Source: Bombyx mori (lineage: Eukaryota; Arthropoda; Insecta; Lepidoptera; Bombycidae). Taken from it: DNA of 64,000 nucleotides. The position numbers and the translations under genes are program-made. The notes beneath the pieces were generated by a model that saw nothing but the letters and a program-made list of their open reading frames with translations, was not told the origin of the DNA and did not search any database. Where the stretch lies: the NCBI RefSeq assembly GCF_030269925.1, contig NC_085112.1, positions 9,735,501 through 9,799,500 of the forward strand, written 5' to 3'. Numbering within the stretch: position 1 is the stretch's first letter; every line of letters starts with the position of its first letter. Positions 10,951 through 19,391 of the stretch are shown piece after piece.

Positions 10951-10961
10951 GATTTTATTGT
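10951..10961. repeat. Target-site duplication of the LINE (5' side)
   Basis: Second copy of GATTTTATTGT, paired with 6734-6744. Confidence 0.85.
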
Positions 10962-11540
10962 ATCATTAATTGATAAGTATCAAGACAAACAGGCCGGGGT
11001 TTTTTTGTCGAGTTTTAATCAACATTGCTCTTCTTTCGAAACTTGAACTTATTCAAGATTCTTTTTCAAACAACTTTTAAAACAAACCCCATAAAACGAG
11101 GTCCCTGCAGCCGACAATAACAATAATACCTACATATTATTGTTTCTGATGTATTTTATGGTTTCTCACGATTTATAGACATGACTAGAACAATTTACGT
11201 TTTGACCTCGCAACTTATAATTAAATTATATTATAACTTATAATATATTTGTAAACTTCTAACTCGAACAAAATACTCAAACCTCAAGATTGTTAATAAC
11301 ATTATATAAAATTGCATTGGTTTAATCTGTGTTCGAAGAAGTTTATACATCCCAAAACTTTATTTTTCATATTGGAGCCCGTATAGGTGAACCAACCATG
11401 ACACAACATTCTACTTCTCTACTTCTTTCCGCAGCAAAATTGTCATGCGTCCCGGCTTAAATGATGCGATAGTTGTTGTATTGATATACTTGAGACATCG
11501 ACATTGCGTCTCGAGGTAGACATTCACATTTTATTTTTTA
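10962..11540. other. AT-rich intergenic stretch
   Basis: No exon-like or RNA-like signal and no recognisable repeat. Confidence 0.5.
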
Positions 11541-11788
11541 TTTTTTTTTATTGCTTAGATGGGTGGACGAGCTCACAGCCCACCTGGTGTTAAGTGGTTA
11601 CTGGAGCCCATAGACATCTACAACGTAAATGCGCCACCCACCTTGAGATATAAGTTCGAAGATCTCAAGTATAGTTACAACGGCTGCCCCACCCTTCAAA
11701 CCGAAACGCATTACTGCTTTACGACAGAAATAAGTAGGGTGGTGGTACCTACCCGCGCGGACTCTCAAGAGGTCCTACCACCAGTAAT
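11541..11788 (-). repeat. Bm1-type SINE, body without head
   Basis: Starts with the reversed A-tail and TTGCTTAGATGGGTGGACGA and ends at CTACCACCAGTAAT. The tRNA-like head is missing. The 105-codon plus-strand frame across it is a chance frame. Confidence 0.9.
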
Positions 11789-11873
11789 GTTTATGGGCCA
11801 CGGTAACCACTTACGCCATATCGGCAATGTTTGTTCATTTTATGCATTAAGCAAATCACAGAGACACAGTCCT

Positions 11874-12050
11874 TAGAGTTTCTCGCCTGTCATGGGTCGC
11901 GATTCCGATCCGACAGTAAATTCTGCAAGCACTGCTCTTGCTAGGGCTAGTGTTGGCAAATTCTTTTAGGTTGAGCCCGTGAGCTCACATACCCGTGCGG
12001 GTGTAGCTGGTATAGTCTCTTAGGCTACCTGCGAATGCATAGGGGAAAAA
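11874..12050 (+). mobile_element. Jockey-type LINE 3' UTR fragment
   Basis: GAGTTTCTCGCCTGTCATGG through GCAAGCACTGCTCTTGCTAG, ending GTCTCTTAGGCTACCTGCGA plus an A-run. Same variant as 4693-4880. Confidence 0.7.
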
Positions 12051-12061
12051 TAATTTATGGT

Positions 12062-12500
12062 TTTTTTTTTATTTTATTGCTTAGATGTGGACGACCTCAC
12101 AGCCCATCTGGTGTTAAGTGGTTACTGGAGCCCATAGATATCTTCAACGTAAATGCGCCACCCACCTTGAGATATAAGTTCTAAGGTCTCAGTATAGTTA
12201 CAACGGCTGCCCCACCCTTCAAACCGAAACGCATTACTGCTTCACGGCAGAAATAGGCAGGGTGGTGGTACCTACCCGTGTGGACTCATAAGAGGTCCTA
12301 CCACCAGTAATTATGCAAATTATAATTTTGCGGGTTTGATTTTTATTACACGATGTCATTCCTTCGCCGTGGAAGTCAATTGTGAACATTTGTTGAGTAC
12401 GTATTTTATTAGAAAAAGTGGTACCCGCCTAGGATTCGAATACCGGTACATGGCTCAACACGAATGCGCCGGACGTCTTTATCCTTTAGGCCACGACGAC
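12062..12500 (-). repeat. Bm1-type SINE, essentially full length
   Basis: On the minus strand it opens with a tRNA-like head (GTCGTGGCCTAAAGGATAAA as box A region, TATTCGAATCC as box B region) and ends in TAAGCAATAAAA. About 440 bp. It lies end to end with the LINE fragment before it. Confidence 0.9.
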
Positions 12501-13077
12501 TTAATACAGAATTAATTTGGACTGCACCTACTGAGTGTTAAGTCAAACAAATTATTATCACGTAAGGTACTGTGTCCTCTAGCGGACGTAAGCTTGCAAA
12601 ACTCTGGACAAACGATTCACCAAACAAACTATTCTCCAATTAAAACTTGGACGAGTTTTAACAAAACATGAACAACTGATAACACTAATATGATAAGCCA
12701 CGTATTCGGATAGGATTATCATGCTGTTTAAAAGTAAATCAAAGCATAAGTTTATAGTATTTTGTTCCATTTAGCCAGAAGCCGTTGTCACGGCTTATCT
12801 GATGCTCAGTGGTTACTGGTGCTCAGTGATAGATACCGTTCGTCTAGAGAAACGAAATTTTATAATAGTTGGGGAATTGAATAATTTGCATAGCAAGTAT
12901 TCTCTGGACGTTTTTGCTGGCACTGTTGACAGTTTTAGACGAGAAGTCTACAACCTTGCTCAATGAGCTTTTTCAATTAAGTAATAGCGTATTTGGTAGT
13001 AAATGTGTAATAATGTAAGGTTTTCATGTAATGTTATATATAGTTTTTTTTTATACAACGAACCAATTTTTTTATCA
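12501..13077. other. AT-rich stretch, no gene seen
   Basis: A 63-codon minus-strand frame at 12579-12770 has no recognisable domain. No repeat was identified. Confidence 0.45.
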
Positions 13078-13205
13078 ACGCAGTCGGTACCTGTAATTAT
13101 GTTAGCATTTAGTGTCAAATCAATGTATATGATACCTGTAATGTTCTGCTGTGCTGATGTATATCATGTTGGTACCCGATAAATAAAATAAAATAAAATT
13201 AAAAT
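13078..13205 (+). repeat. Possible LINE tail with (AAATA)n end
   Basis: Ends GTACCCGATAAATAAAATAA followed by more AAATA units, which resembles the microsatellite-like terminus of some non-LTR elements. No coding part remains, so the call is weak. Confidence 0.35.
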
Positions 13206-13261
13206 ATAATATGGCTCTCTTACCTTTGAGACCTGAATGCTTCGCAATAGGAATCGGTACA

Positions 13262-13266
13262 GTGAT
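13262..13266. repeat. 5-bp target duplication of the BEL/Pao composite (left)
   Basis: GTGAT immediately before the LTR. The same five bases follow the other LTR at 30930-30934. Confidence 0.85.
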
Positions 13267-13541
13267 TATTCCGGACGGCCACCGCTCAGGTTTCGGCCAC
13301 CACGTGTGATTTTTAGACTTCTTACTCTCGTTAAAACGTGGTGGCTCGAGTATTGCCGCAGTGGCTGTCGCGGAACGGGTGCTGGGATTGGTTCGAGGAA
13401 AATAACGAAGGCTTCAAGTATGGCGTTCACACGGTCCTCGTGGCTTGACCGGCGCAGGGCGTAGGAGCGAGTCTCTTCTTGTTCGACGGCTCTCTCCTCT
13501 TCTTCTGGAGAGGTCTTGACTCGTCGGCTCGCTGTCTCGAA

Positions 13542-13553
13542 CTGAATTCGCAG
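13542..13553. repeat. Target duplication of LINE A (3' side)
   Basis: CTGAATTCGCAG directly before the LINE poly(A) (T-run 13554-13576). The partner is 18854-18864, which has lost one T. Confidence 0.85.
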
Positions 13554-13771
13554 TTTTTTTTTTTTTTTTTTTTTTTCCCTACCTATGCTGATAGCCTTGA
13601 GAGGCTATTTCAGCTTCACCCTAACGTTAGTAGGTGAGCTCGCGGGGCTCAACCGGAGAGTTGCTAACACTGACCCTAGCAAGAGCAGTGCTTCGCAGAA
13701 TCTACCACCGGATCGGAAACGCGACCCACTGAGAAGATCCGGCGAGAAACTCAGTGGGCTGTGTCTATGGG

Positions 13772-16654
13772 TTAGTTCGCTCGTCGAGCCCTTCGTCGCA
13801 AGCGACGGGTTCGACGAGGACGGTGACCGGTGCTTGTGGTGCCTAAAAGCACCGTTAATGGATCAGGAGGATCCGTAATGACGTGCTTTGGGCGACGTCG
13901 ACGGTTTACCATTCGGTCTACTGGGTCGGGTATGTAATTTCCAGCGGCTACGATGAGAGGGTTCTCATGTCGTGCCGCCTTCTCAAAATGGCGCAGCGAT
14001 GCCGACTGTAGATACTTACTAAAAGAGTCGAGCTCCAGGTCGTCGTGGAGATCCACATTCCTAAGGAACCAAGGCGCTCCGACGGCTATCCTGCAGAATC
14101 GTGATTGAATAACCTGAAGGGATTTCAAGTTGGTGCGGGCTGCGTGAGCGAACACTACGCTTGCATACGTCATGACGGGGCGTATACAAGTTTTGTAGAG
14201 AGTTACCTTATTACGGAGGGACAGTTTGCTTCGACTACAAAGCATTGGATAGAGTCGTCCTAGAATAAACGCGGCGCGGTCGCGTACCGTTTTTATATGG
14301 GGACGGAATGTCATCCCTCTGTCGAGGGTGACGCCTAGATATTTGACCTTCGAGACCCACGGAATGGGCTGGCCAAAGAGAGTGATGGGACTAACGGCGG
14401 AGGTGTTTGCGCGCCTACTACGGAGTGGGATGCTCGAAGTGATGTTCGGAGGGCGACCCCTTTTGAAGAGCACCGCTGCGCTTTTCGTGGGGTTGATGTC
14501 TATTCGCCACTTCCGGAACCACTGTCCCAGGGTGGCTACTGCGATCTGGAGTCGCCGATGAAGCAGCGACATCTTCCTACACGAGTAGTAGATAGCCGTG
14601 TCATCGGCGAAGAGCGCTAGATGGGTCTCCGGAGACCGGGGTATATCATTGATATACAAACTAAATAATAACGGGGAGAGCGCGGAGCCTTGCGGGACTC
14701 CGGCGGTCAGTTGGCGGGGGCGAGAACGAGTTCCTTCTACTCGATATCGAAACGAACGGTTCGACAAGAAGTCTCGTATGATGAGCACGAGTCTGTCTGG
14801 CACTCCCATGTTGTATAGTTTATAAATTAAACCGTTGTGCCAGACTTTGTCGAACGCCTTCGCGATGTCGAAGAAGAGGGCGCCGGTCGGGATTTGTTTA
14901 CGCCTATTTAGTCCTATCAGAATGTGCTCCGTGAGGCGGTGCACTTGTTGTACGCACGAGTGTTTTGAGCGGAATCCGAACTGTTCGTCTATGAGAATTT
15001 TGTTCGCGGTAACAAAATCCCAGAGGCGTTTCCTAAGGAGCCGTTCGTAAATTTTTCCTATCGTCGAGAGGAGACTAATCGGACGGTAACTAGAAGTTTC
15101 GTTTGTCGGTTTGCCCGGCTTATGTATACCGATAACGTCCGCTTCTTTCCACACCGCGGGAAAGATGCAGTGCGTCATAGCGGCATTTAAAATTGTAGCC
15201 AACATTGCTATCAGTTGGACTGGCAAGAGTTTAAGCGCACGGTTGTGGATGCCGTCGGAGCCGGGTGCCTTCCTAGGTTGTAGGTTGTGGATCGCGTCTC
15301 TAACTTCGTCAGTGGTAATGGGGGGTAACGCGTCCGAGGGCGGCAGGGAAGCTCTGCGCTCGACCTCCCTGTCGACTAACTCGGTGTGTTCGGGGTCCGC
15401 GTGTTGAGTGCTGGTGGTGCACTGCTCTTGCAGTGCATCGGCCAGCAGCTCAGCCTTGTCATCGTCATCGAATGCCGGTGGTTGGCCTGAAGGGCGTACG
15501 AGGGGAGGCATAGTAGCGGTAGTTTCGGATTTGAGAGTCCTAGCTAGTCGCCAGTATGCTTGGTGGGAGGGCGCGAGTTGTTCTAAATAACTATGCCAAT
15601 TATCGTTACGCGCGTCGCTTAAGCGGGAGTGGACTTCGCGTTGTAGACGACGCATCCGAATCCGGTTTGGATGCGTGGGAAGACGATCGTAGGCCCGGAT
15701 TGCCGCGTTCCTAACTCTTAAGAGATTCCTAAGATCGGGGGACAGTCTGATGCGGTGGAAGCTGTCCTCCACATCGACTTCTTTAGAAGATCTAATGATC
15801 GCGGAAGATATGTGATCGGTAATGATGTTTATGGATTCGACGGTGTCCTCGGGGGATAGATTCGAATCCGGGCCGTAAGGGAGGATTGGCGGAGCGGTGT
15901 CGGCTAGGCACGTGCCCAGCTTATTCCAATCCACCATGGTCCTCGTAACAGTGACTGGGTTGTGGGGGCGACCGAGCTGCATAACGACAGGTCGGTGGTC
16001 TGAGTCGAGCTCTGACATTGCTTCGATGGAACGCAAGCGCAGAGTTACGTTCCTAAGCAATGCCAGGTCTATAGTGCTCGGACGGAGCGCGATGTTATAC
16101 GGATAACATGTTGAAGTTGGGGGACCGACTATTTCAAAGGTGAGGTCGTCTATAAACGCGTCGAGACGCCTACCGTTAACGTTTGTACGATGGCAGTTCC
16201 ACCTAGTGTGGTGGCAATTTAAATCGCCTGCCAGGATGACGGAGTCTCCCATGCCGAACAGTGACTCGATGTCACTGCTCAGGAGGGGCTTGTCCGGGGG
16301 GAGATAAACGGATGCGATGACGATCGGCTGGTGTCCCGTCAGCGAGATACGGCACACTGACGCCTCGATATGTGAGAGCGAGGGAGTATCGAGAGGGACA
16401 ACGTGCAGGGCCCGCCTATAGTAAATGGCAGTCCCGCCTTTGGAGGCGGTGAGTCTGTCATTCCTAACCATGACGTAATTCGCGACTTTCGGGTCGCGAC
16501 GCGAGGGCTTCAGACAGGTTTCCTGCACTAATAGAATATCTACAAGATTATCGCGGAGGAATTCAAAAATTTGATCGCGTTGCCGCGCGAGTCCGTTAGC
16601 ATTATAGAATGCTAACGTAAGGGAATACGGTTTTTCTCTACCTTTTTGCGCCAT
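13772..16654 (-). CDS. LINE A ORF2: endonuclease-reverse transcriptase (960 aa)
   Basis: Open from the ATG after ACCGGTAACC to a stop at 13772. It shows endonuclease motifs (LLVQETCLKPSRRDPK, AGDLNCHHTRWN, ELDSDHRPVV) in the first 230 residues and reverse-transcriptase motifs (RKAPGSDGI, AFDKVWHNG, GVPQGSALSPLL, LFADDTAIYY) in the middle. The C-terminus is strongly arginine-rich, and RNase H is absent as in jockey relatives. It would act on nuclear DNA together with ORF1. Compared with the unit B copy it differs at about a dozen residues by eye, with no break in either. Confidence 0.93.
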   Translation of the reverse strand: MAQKGREKPYSLTLAFYNANGLARQRDQIFEFLRDNLVDILLVQETCLKPSRRDPKVANYVMVRNDRLTASKGGTAIYYRRALHVVPLDTPSLSHIEASVCRISLTGHQPIVIASVYLPPDKPLLSSDIESLFGMGDSVILAGDLNCHHTRWNCHRTNVNGRRLDAFIDDLTFEIVGPPTSTCYPYNIALRPSTIDLALLRNVTLRLRSIEAMSELDSDHRPVVMQLGRPHNPVTVTRTMVDWNKLGTCLADTAPPILPYGPDSNLSPEDTVESINIITDHISSAIIRSSKEVDVEDSFHRIRLSPDLRNLLRVRNAAIRAYDRLPTHPNRIRMRRLQREVHSRLSDARNDNWHSYLEQLAPSHQAYWRLARTLKSETTATMPPLVRPSGQPPAFDDDDKAELLADALQEQCTTSTQHADPEHTELVDREVERRASLPPSDALPPITTDEVRDAIHNLQPRKAPGSDGIHNRALKLLPVQLIAMLATILNAAMTHCIFPAVWKEADVIGIHKPGKPTNETSSYRPISLLSTIGKIYERLLRKRLWDFVTANKILIDEQFGFRSKHSCVQQVHRLTEHILIGLNRRKQIPTGALFFDIAKAFDKVWHNGLIYKLYNMGVPDRLVLIIRDFLSNRSFRYRVEGTRSRPRQLTAGVPQGSALSPLLFSLYINDIPRSPETHLALFADDTAIYYSCRKMSLLHRRLQIAVATLGQWFRKWRIDINPTKSAAVLFKRGRPPNITSSIPLRSRRANTSAVSPITLFGQPIPWVSKVKYLGVTLDRGMTFRPHIKTVRDRAAFILGRLYPMLCSRSKLSLRNKVTLYKTCIRPVMTYASVVFAHAARTNLKSLQVIQSRFCRIAVGAPWFLRNVDLHDDLELDSFSKYLQSASLRHFEKAARHENPLIVAAGNYIPDPVDRMVNRRRRPKHVITDPPDPLTVLLGTTSTGHRPRRTRRLRRRARRAN

Positions 16655-16673
16655 TGGTTACCGGTAAAGATTT

Positions 16674-18299
16674 TTATAACGTACGCGACACGGACTCGTA
16701 GACGTCCATGTGATCGAATGCGGCCGCGAGCCGCTGTTCGGGGGTTACCGACCTACGTATCGCGTCTGCGAACGATCGCAGACGGTCGAAGTTCACCGCA
16801 GTGACGAAGTCACGCACGAGCGCGAAGTCGTTGACGGCAGAGGGTTGCGGGGGACGGAACGCGGGCGCGGGGCGAGGTGCGAGCAGGGGCTGGGGCGCGG
16901 GGCGTGTCACGAGCGGGGGCGGGGGTGCGGTTTCCGTTCCCGCCTTCGTATACGGCAGCGGCTTTTTCCACGCCGAGACCGTGGGAACTGCAGCCGGCAC
17001 GAAGGCGGGTTTCGGCACTGAAGGTGCCGAAGTCTTTGGGCCGACGGTTCGCGGAGCTGGGTGAGTTGGGCGTTTTCGCGGAGCCCTGGGACATCCACGG
17101 TAGTTCGCGGGGTGCCCTTGCTTAAGGCATAGGACACAGCTGGGAGGTTCGGTCGCGGTTTCCCTATCTCTAACGCAATCTATCGTAGCGTGATCGCCGA
17201 GGCATTTCACGCAGCGGGGGCGCGCGTGGCAATTACGCGCCGAGTGGCCATAGAGTTGGCACCTGTAGCACTGCCCGGGAGTGCCACGCTTATGGGGGGC
17301 TTCGATCGAGATCCCGGATAGGCCGCAAATTGTCGTGAGACATGCGATCTTCTTTTTGGCCTCCGGGGTGGGTTCTAGAGCTACCAGGATCATGTTGTAG
17401 GGCTGCTTGCCCCGCCCACTGTGCATCCGGTGCACGCTAACTAACGGGAGGGACTGAGCGGTCAGATCCTCCTTTATGTAATCGATGTCTAACTCCTTAG
17501 GGACTCCGCGTATCACTACGCGGAGCTCGCGGTCCTCCTGAAGAGCATAGGTGTGGAAACCTATGTTCTCCTTTCGGAGGTATGAAGAGAGGGCCCTATG
17601 GTCGCCCGGCGTTGCGACCTTTATCTGAATCCCATGCGCGACGTTACGCGCATGGGTGTAGTTAATTTTATTTGCCTGAAGGGCCTGGGACACGCGATTC
17701 CACGCTTTCTTCTCTTGAAGTATCAGCGGGGGCGGGGCAGCTACTTTGGGAGCGGGCGCGGGCTTGGGACGCGGCGGTGGGGTTACGCGGCGCGCGGAGT
17801 CCGACTCCGGTGTAACTACTACTTTCGGTCGAGAGGCGGACGCGGATTTCGTCTGTTTTGTCGTGGAGTTCCGGGACTCCACGGCGCGAGTACGCTTCTT
17901 TCCACGTGTCACTGTTTGGAAACCATCCGAGGTTCCGGGCTGAGGGCTGGACGCGGATTCGAAATCCATCTCCGATTCGGTATCGGAGCCTGAACTTGAA
18001 ACGATCGAGGTCGCGGCGGACGTAGCGCGTGATGACGTAACCGACGCGGGCGCGGGGGTGGGGGTAGCGCTAGGCGCTTCGTGAGTCGCATCGTCGGAAC
18101 GTGCGCTCGAACTTAACGCGGCGGCGGGGGGCGCGCGGCGTGCCTCCGAGGCACGGTTGAAATACGCGGCGACGGACGCGGGGGGGGAGGGATTGCCACG
18201 GGAGGCCCTATAGGCTAAATATTCGGCCCTAATTGTCGGGTACCTTTCCCGGAGGAACCCGACAAAATCACTGTCACTGACACTTTCACTGTTCTGCAT
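16674..18299 (-). CDS. LINE A ORF1: gag-like nucleic-acid-binding protein (541 aa)
   Basis: Binds element RNA and forms the particle that ORF2 joins. The N-terminal third is serine/proline/alanine-rich with an acidic SGSDTESEMDFESASS patch. The middle holds a conserved block ending in RELRVVIRGVPKELD. Three knuckles follow (CYRCQLYGHSARNC, CVKCLGDHATIDC, CVLCLKQGHPANYRGC), then a proline-rich linker and a conserved C-terminal segment. The frame is open upstream to an ATG at 18446, but that stretch is the hairpin leader. The ATG at 18297-18299 (MQNSE) aligns with the start of the 34-kb copy and follows the GC hairpin, so I chose it. Intact here, unlike in unit B. Confidence 0.88.
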   Translation of the reverse strand: MQNSESVSDSDFVGFLRERYPTIRAEYLAYRASRGNPSPPASVAAYFNRASEARRAPPAAALSSSARSDDATHEAPSATPTPAPASVTSSRATSAATSIVSSSGSDTESEMDFESASSPQPGTSDGFQTVTRGKKRTRAVESRNSTTKQTKSASASRPKVVVTPESDSARRVTPPPRPKPAPAPKVAAPPPLILQEKKAWNRVSQALQANKINYTHARNVAHGIQIKVATPGDHRALSSYLRKENIGFHTYALQEDRELRVVIRGVPKELDIDYIKEDLTAQSLPLVSVHRMHSGRGKQPYNMILVALEPTPEAKKKIACLTTICGLSGISIEAPHKRGTPGQCYRCQLYGHSARNCHARPRCVKCLGDHATIDCVRDRETATEPPSCVLCLKQGHPANYRGCPRAPRKRPTHPAPRTVGPKTSAPSVPKPAFVPAAVPTVSAWKKPLPYTKAGTETAPPPPLVTRPAPQPLLAPRPAPAFRPPQPSAVNDFALVRDFVTAVNFDRLRSFADAIRRSVTPEQRLAAAFDHMDVYESVSRTL

Positions 18300-18313
18300 C
18301 TTCGGTCTTCTTG

Positions 18314-18623
18314 CCCGGGGGGGGCGGCCCCGGGACTTTTGTTGAACTCGCCGAAAGGCGAGGCCCCGGATAGGATTTGTAACCCCCCTGTGCTGCAGGA
18401 CAGCAAGGAGCAGGGGGGGGGAATGCCTATGCCGTGAAAACGGCAATCGGCGGGGAAAAGGAAAGGAACCCGCTCGGGCTGTATAGTGCTACAGCAGGCA
18501 GAATCGCGAGCGGGGGTCTAGTCTTGAAAAAGACTGTTGTTTTGGGAAGGGTTAGGAAATCGCTAGCCTGTGAGTGCCACAGGAAGCCTGATCGTAGCGA
18601 TTGGTTTTGCCTTGAAAAAGGCA
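18314..18623 (-). other. Structured RNA leader of LINE A: hairpin array
   Basis: In RNA order, three units each combine a short hairpin (18608-18623, 18520-18535, 18430-18445) with a longer two-tier hairpin (18558-18602, 18469-18514, 18383-18418). A CTCGCC/GGCGAG hairpin (18347-18362) and a CCCGGGG/CCCCGGG hairpin (18314-18334) follow, 15 bases before the ORF1 AUG. Short-hairpin loops are U-rich. The inner loops of the first two long hairpins share GCACU. Stem sequences differ between units while pairing is preserved. Function unknown; translation control or packaging are possibilities. Confidence 0.75.
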
Positions 18624-18675
18624 GTTGGTAAAGGGTGGGTTCGCGGTTACAACACTTTAGCGCACAAAAATGGAC

Positions 18676-18842
18676 TCCGAGACGCAAATCGCAAGCGACC
18701 AACGGATCGGCACGTCCGCACTACTGAATTGTAAGCACGATGTATTCACGGTCACTACACTGTCGAGCACAACTGTGAGTTCAGAGACGCAGCTCGCAAG
18801 CGGGCCACGGATCGGAAAGCACGTCCGCGCACGACCGAGTCG
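18676..18842 (-). repeat. Partial tandem repeat in the LINE 5' UTR (about 105-bp period)
   Basis: GAGACGCAAATCGCAAGCG at 18679 recurs as GAGACGCAGCTCGCAAGCG at 18784. Both are followed by an ACGGATCGG...CACGTCCGC stretch, giving about 1.6 units. It resembles monomer-type promoters of some LINEs, although promoter activity is inferred. The same pair exists in unit B near 30228-30391. Confidence 0.65.
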
Positions 18843-18853
18843 TGAGCGAGAAT

Positions 18854-18864
18854 CGAATTCGCAG
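18854..18864. repeat. Target duplication of LINE A (5' side), one base lost
   Basis: CGAATTCGCAG, compared with CTGAATTCGCAG at 13542-13553 and 30403-30414: a single T is missing. Confidence 0.8.
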
Positions 18865-19379
18865 CGAGGTAGGCCCCCTATTTATGGTCGCCCACGCGCA
18901 CTCGGCCAGCGCTATTATGAGTCCGAGCACGGTGGGCGTCTATTGTTCTCTCGGCCGCCTCGCTCGCCTATTGTTTGCCTAGTCGCTCTATTAGTTGCCC
19001 GTATTGTGACTCGCTCCTGCGTTCCCACGCCAAATTAAAGACCACGAGGACCAATCTTTATTTACAAAATAACATTTACAAATTAACTTATTTCTATTTA
19101 CATTTGTATGCTAACTATTTTTAACATACTGACTATCTCTATTTCTATTAAATCTAGCTGTACTTGCGAACATATTCCTATTCTAGCGTATCTATTTACG
19201 GACATTTCTGTTTTAACGTATTATCTATTTATTCTCTATTTATTTATCGCGGACATTTTCTATTATTTTACAACTATCTATGTGCATCGCGAACAATATC
19301 TATTTAACTATTTTCAATCATTTATGTCCGTTCGGGAATATCTTATTCTAACTATGTTTCTTTATGTCCGTCGCGAACA

Positions 19380-19391
19380 TCCTCCCGCCGT
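19380..19391 (-). other. Polypurine tract of the BEL/Pao element
   Basis: In element orientation GGCGGGAGGA lies directly against the LTR start TGTTCGCG. It primes plus-strand synthesis in LTR elements. Confidence 0.8.

Larger units (their letters stand above)
13554..18853 (-). mobile_element. Full-length jockey-type LINE A with both ORFs intact
   Basis: About 5.3 kb: structured 5' leader, ORF1, ORF2, a 3' UTR with CCCACTGAG/CTCAGTGGG and ATAGCC/GGCTAT stems, and a 23-base poly(A). Both frames are open and the target duplication is nearly perfect, so it looks young and possibly competent. The copy in the other LTR (25099-30402) shares the exact insertion site. ORF2 is about as long as in the LINEs at 7-9.9 kb and 36-38.7 kb but diverged from both. 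Confidence 0.92.
13267..19379 (-). repeat. 3' LTR (element orientation) with embedded LINE, unit A
   Basis: Bounded by GTGAT on the left and the purine tract on the right. The non-LINE portions are 13267-13553 and 18854-19379. They match the other LTR almost base for base; the only difference I saw is one missing T at the LINE target duplication near 18854. An AATAAA in element orientation lies at 19057-19062 in the outer part, a candidate polyadenylation signal. Confidence 0.9.

Noticed and set aside
18314..18623. HDV-like self-cleaving ribozyme, known at the 5' ends of some LINEs
   Set aside because: The hairpins are sequential and unknotted, and lie about 230 bases inside the element instead of at its first base. 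No double-pseudoknot core could be drawn.
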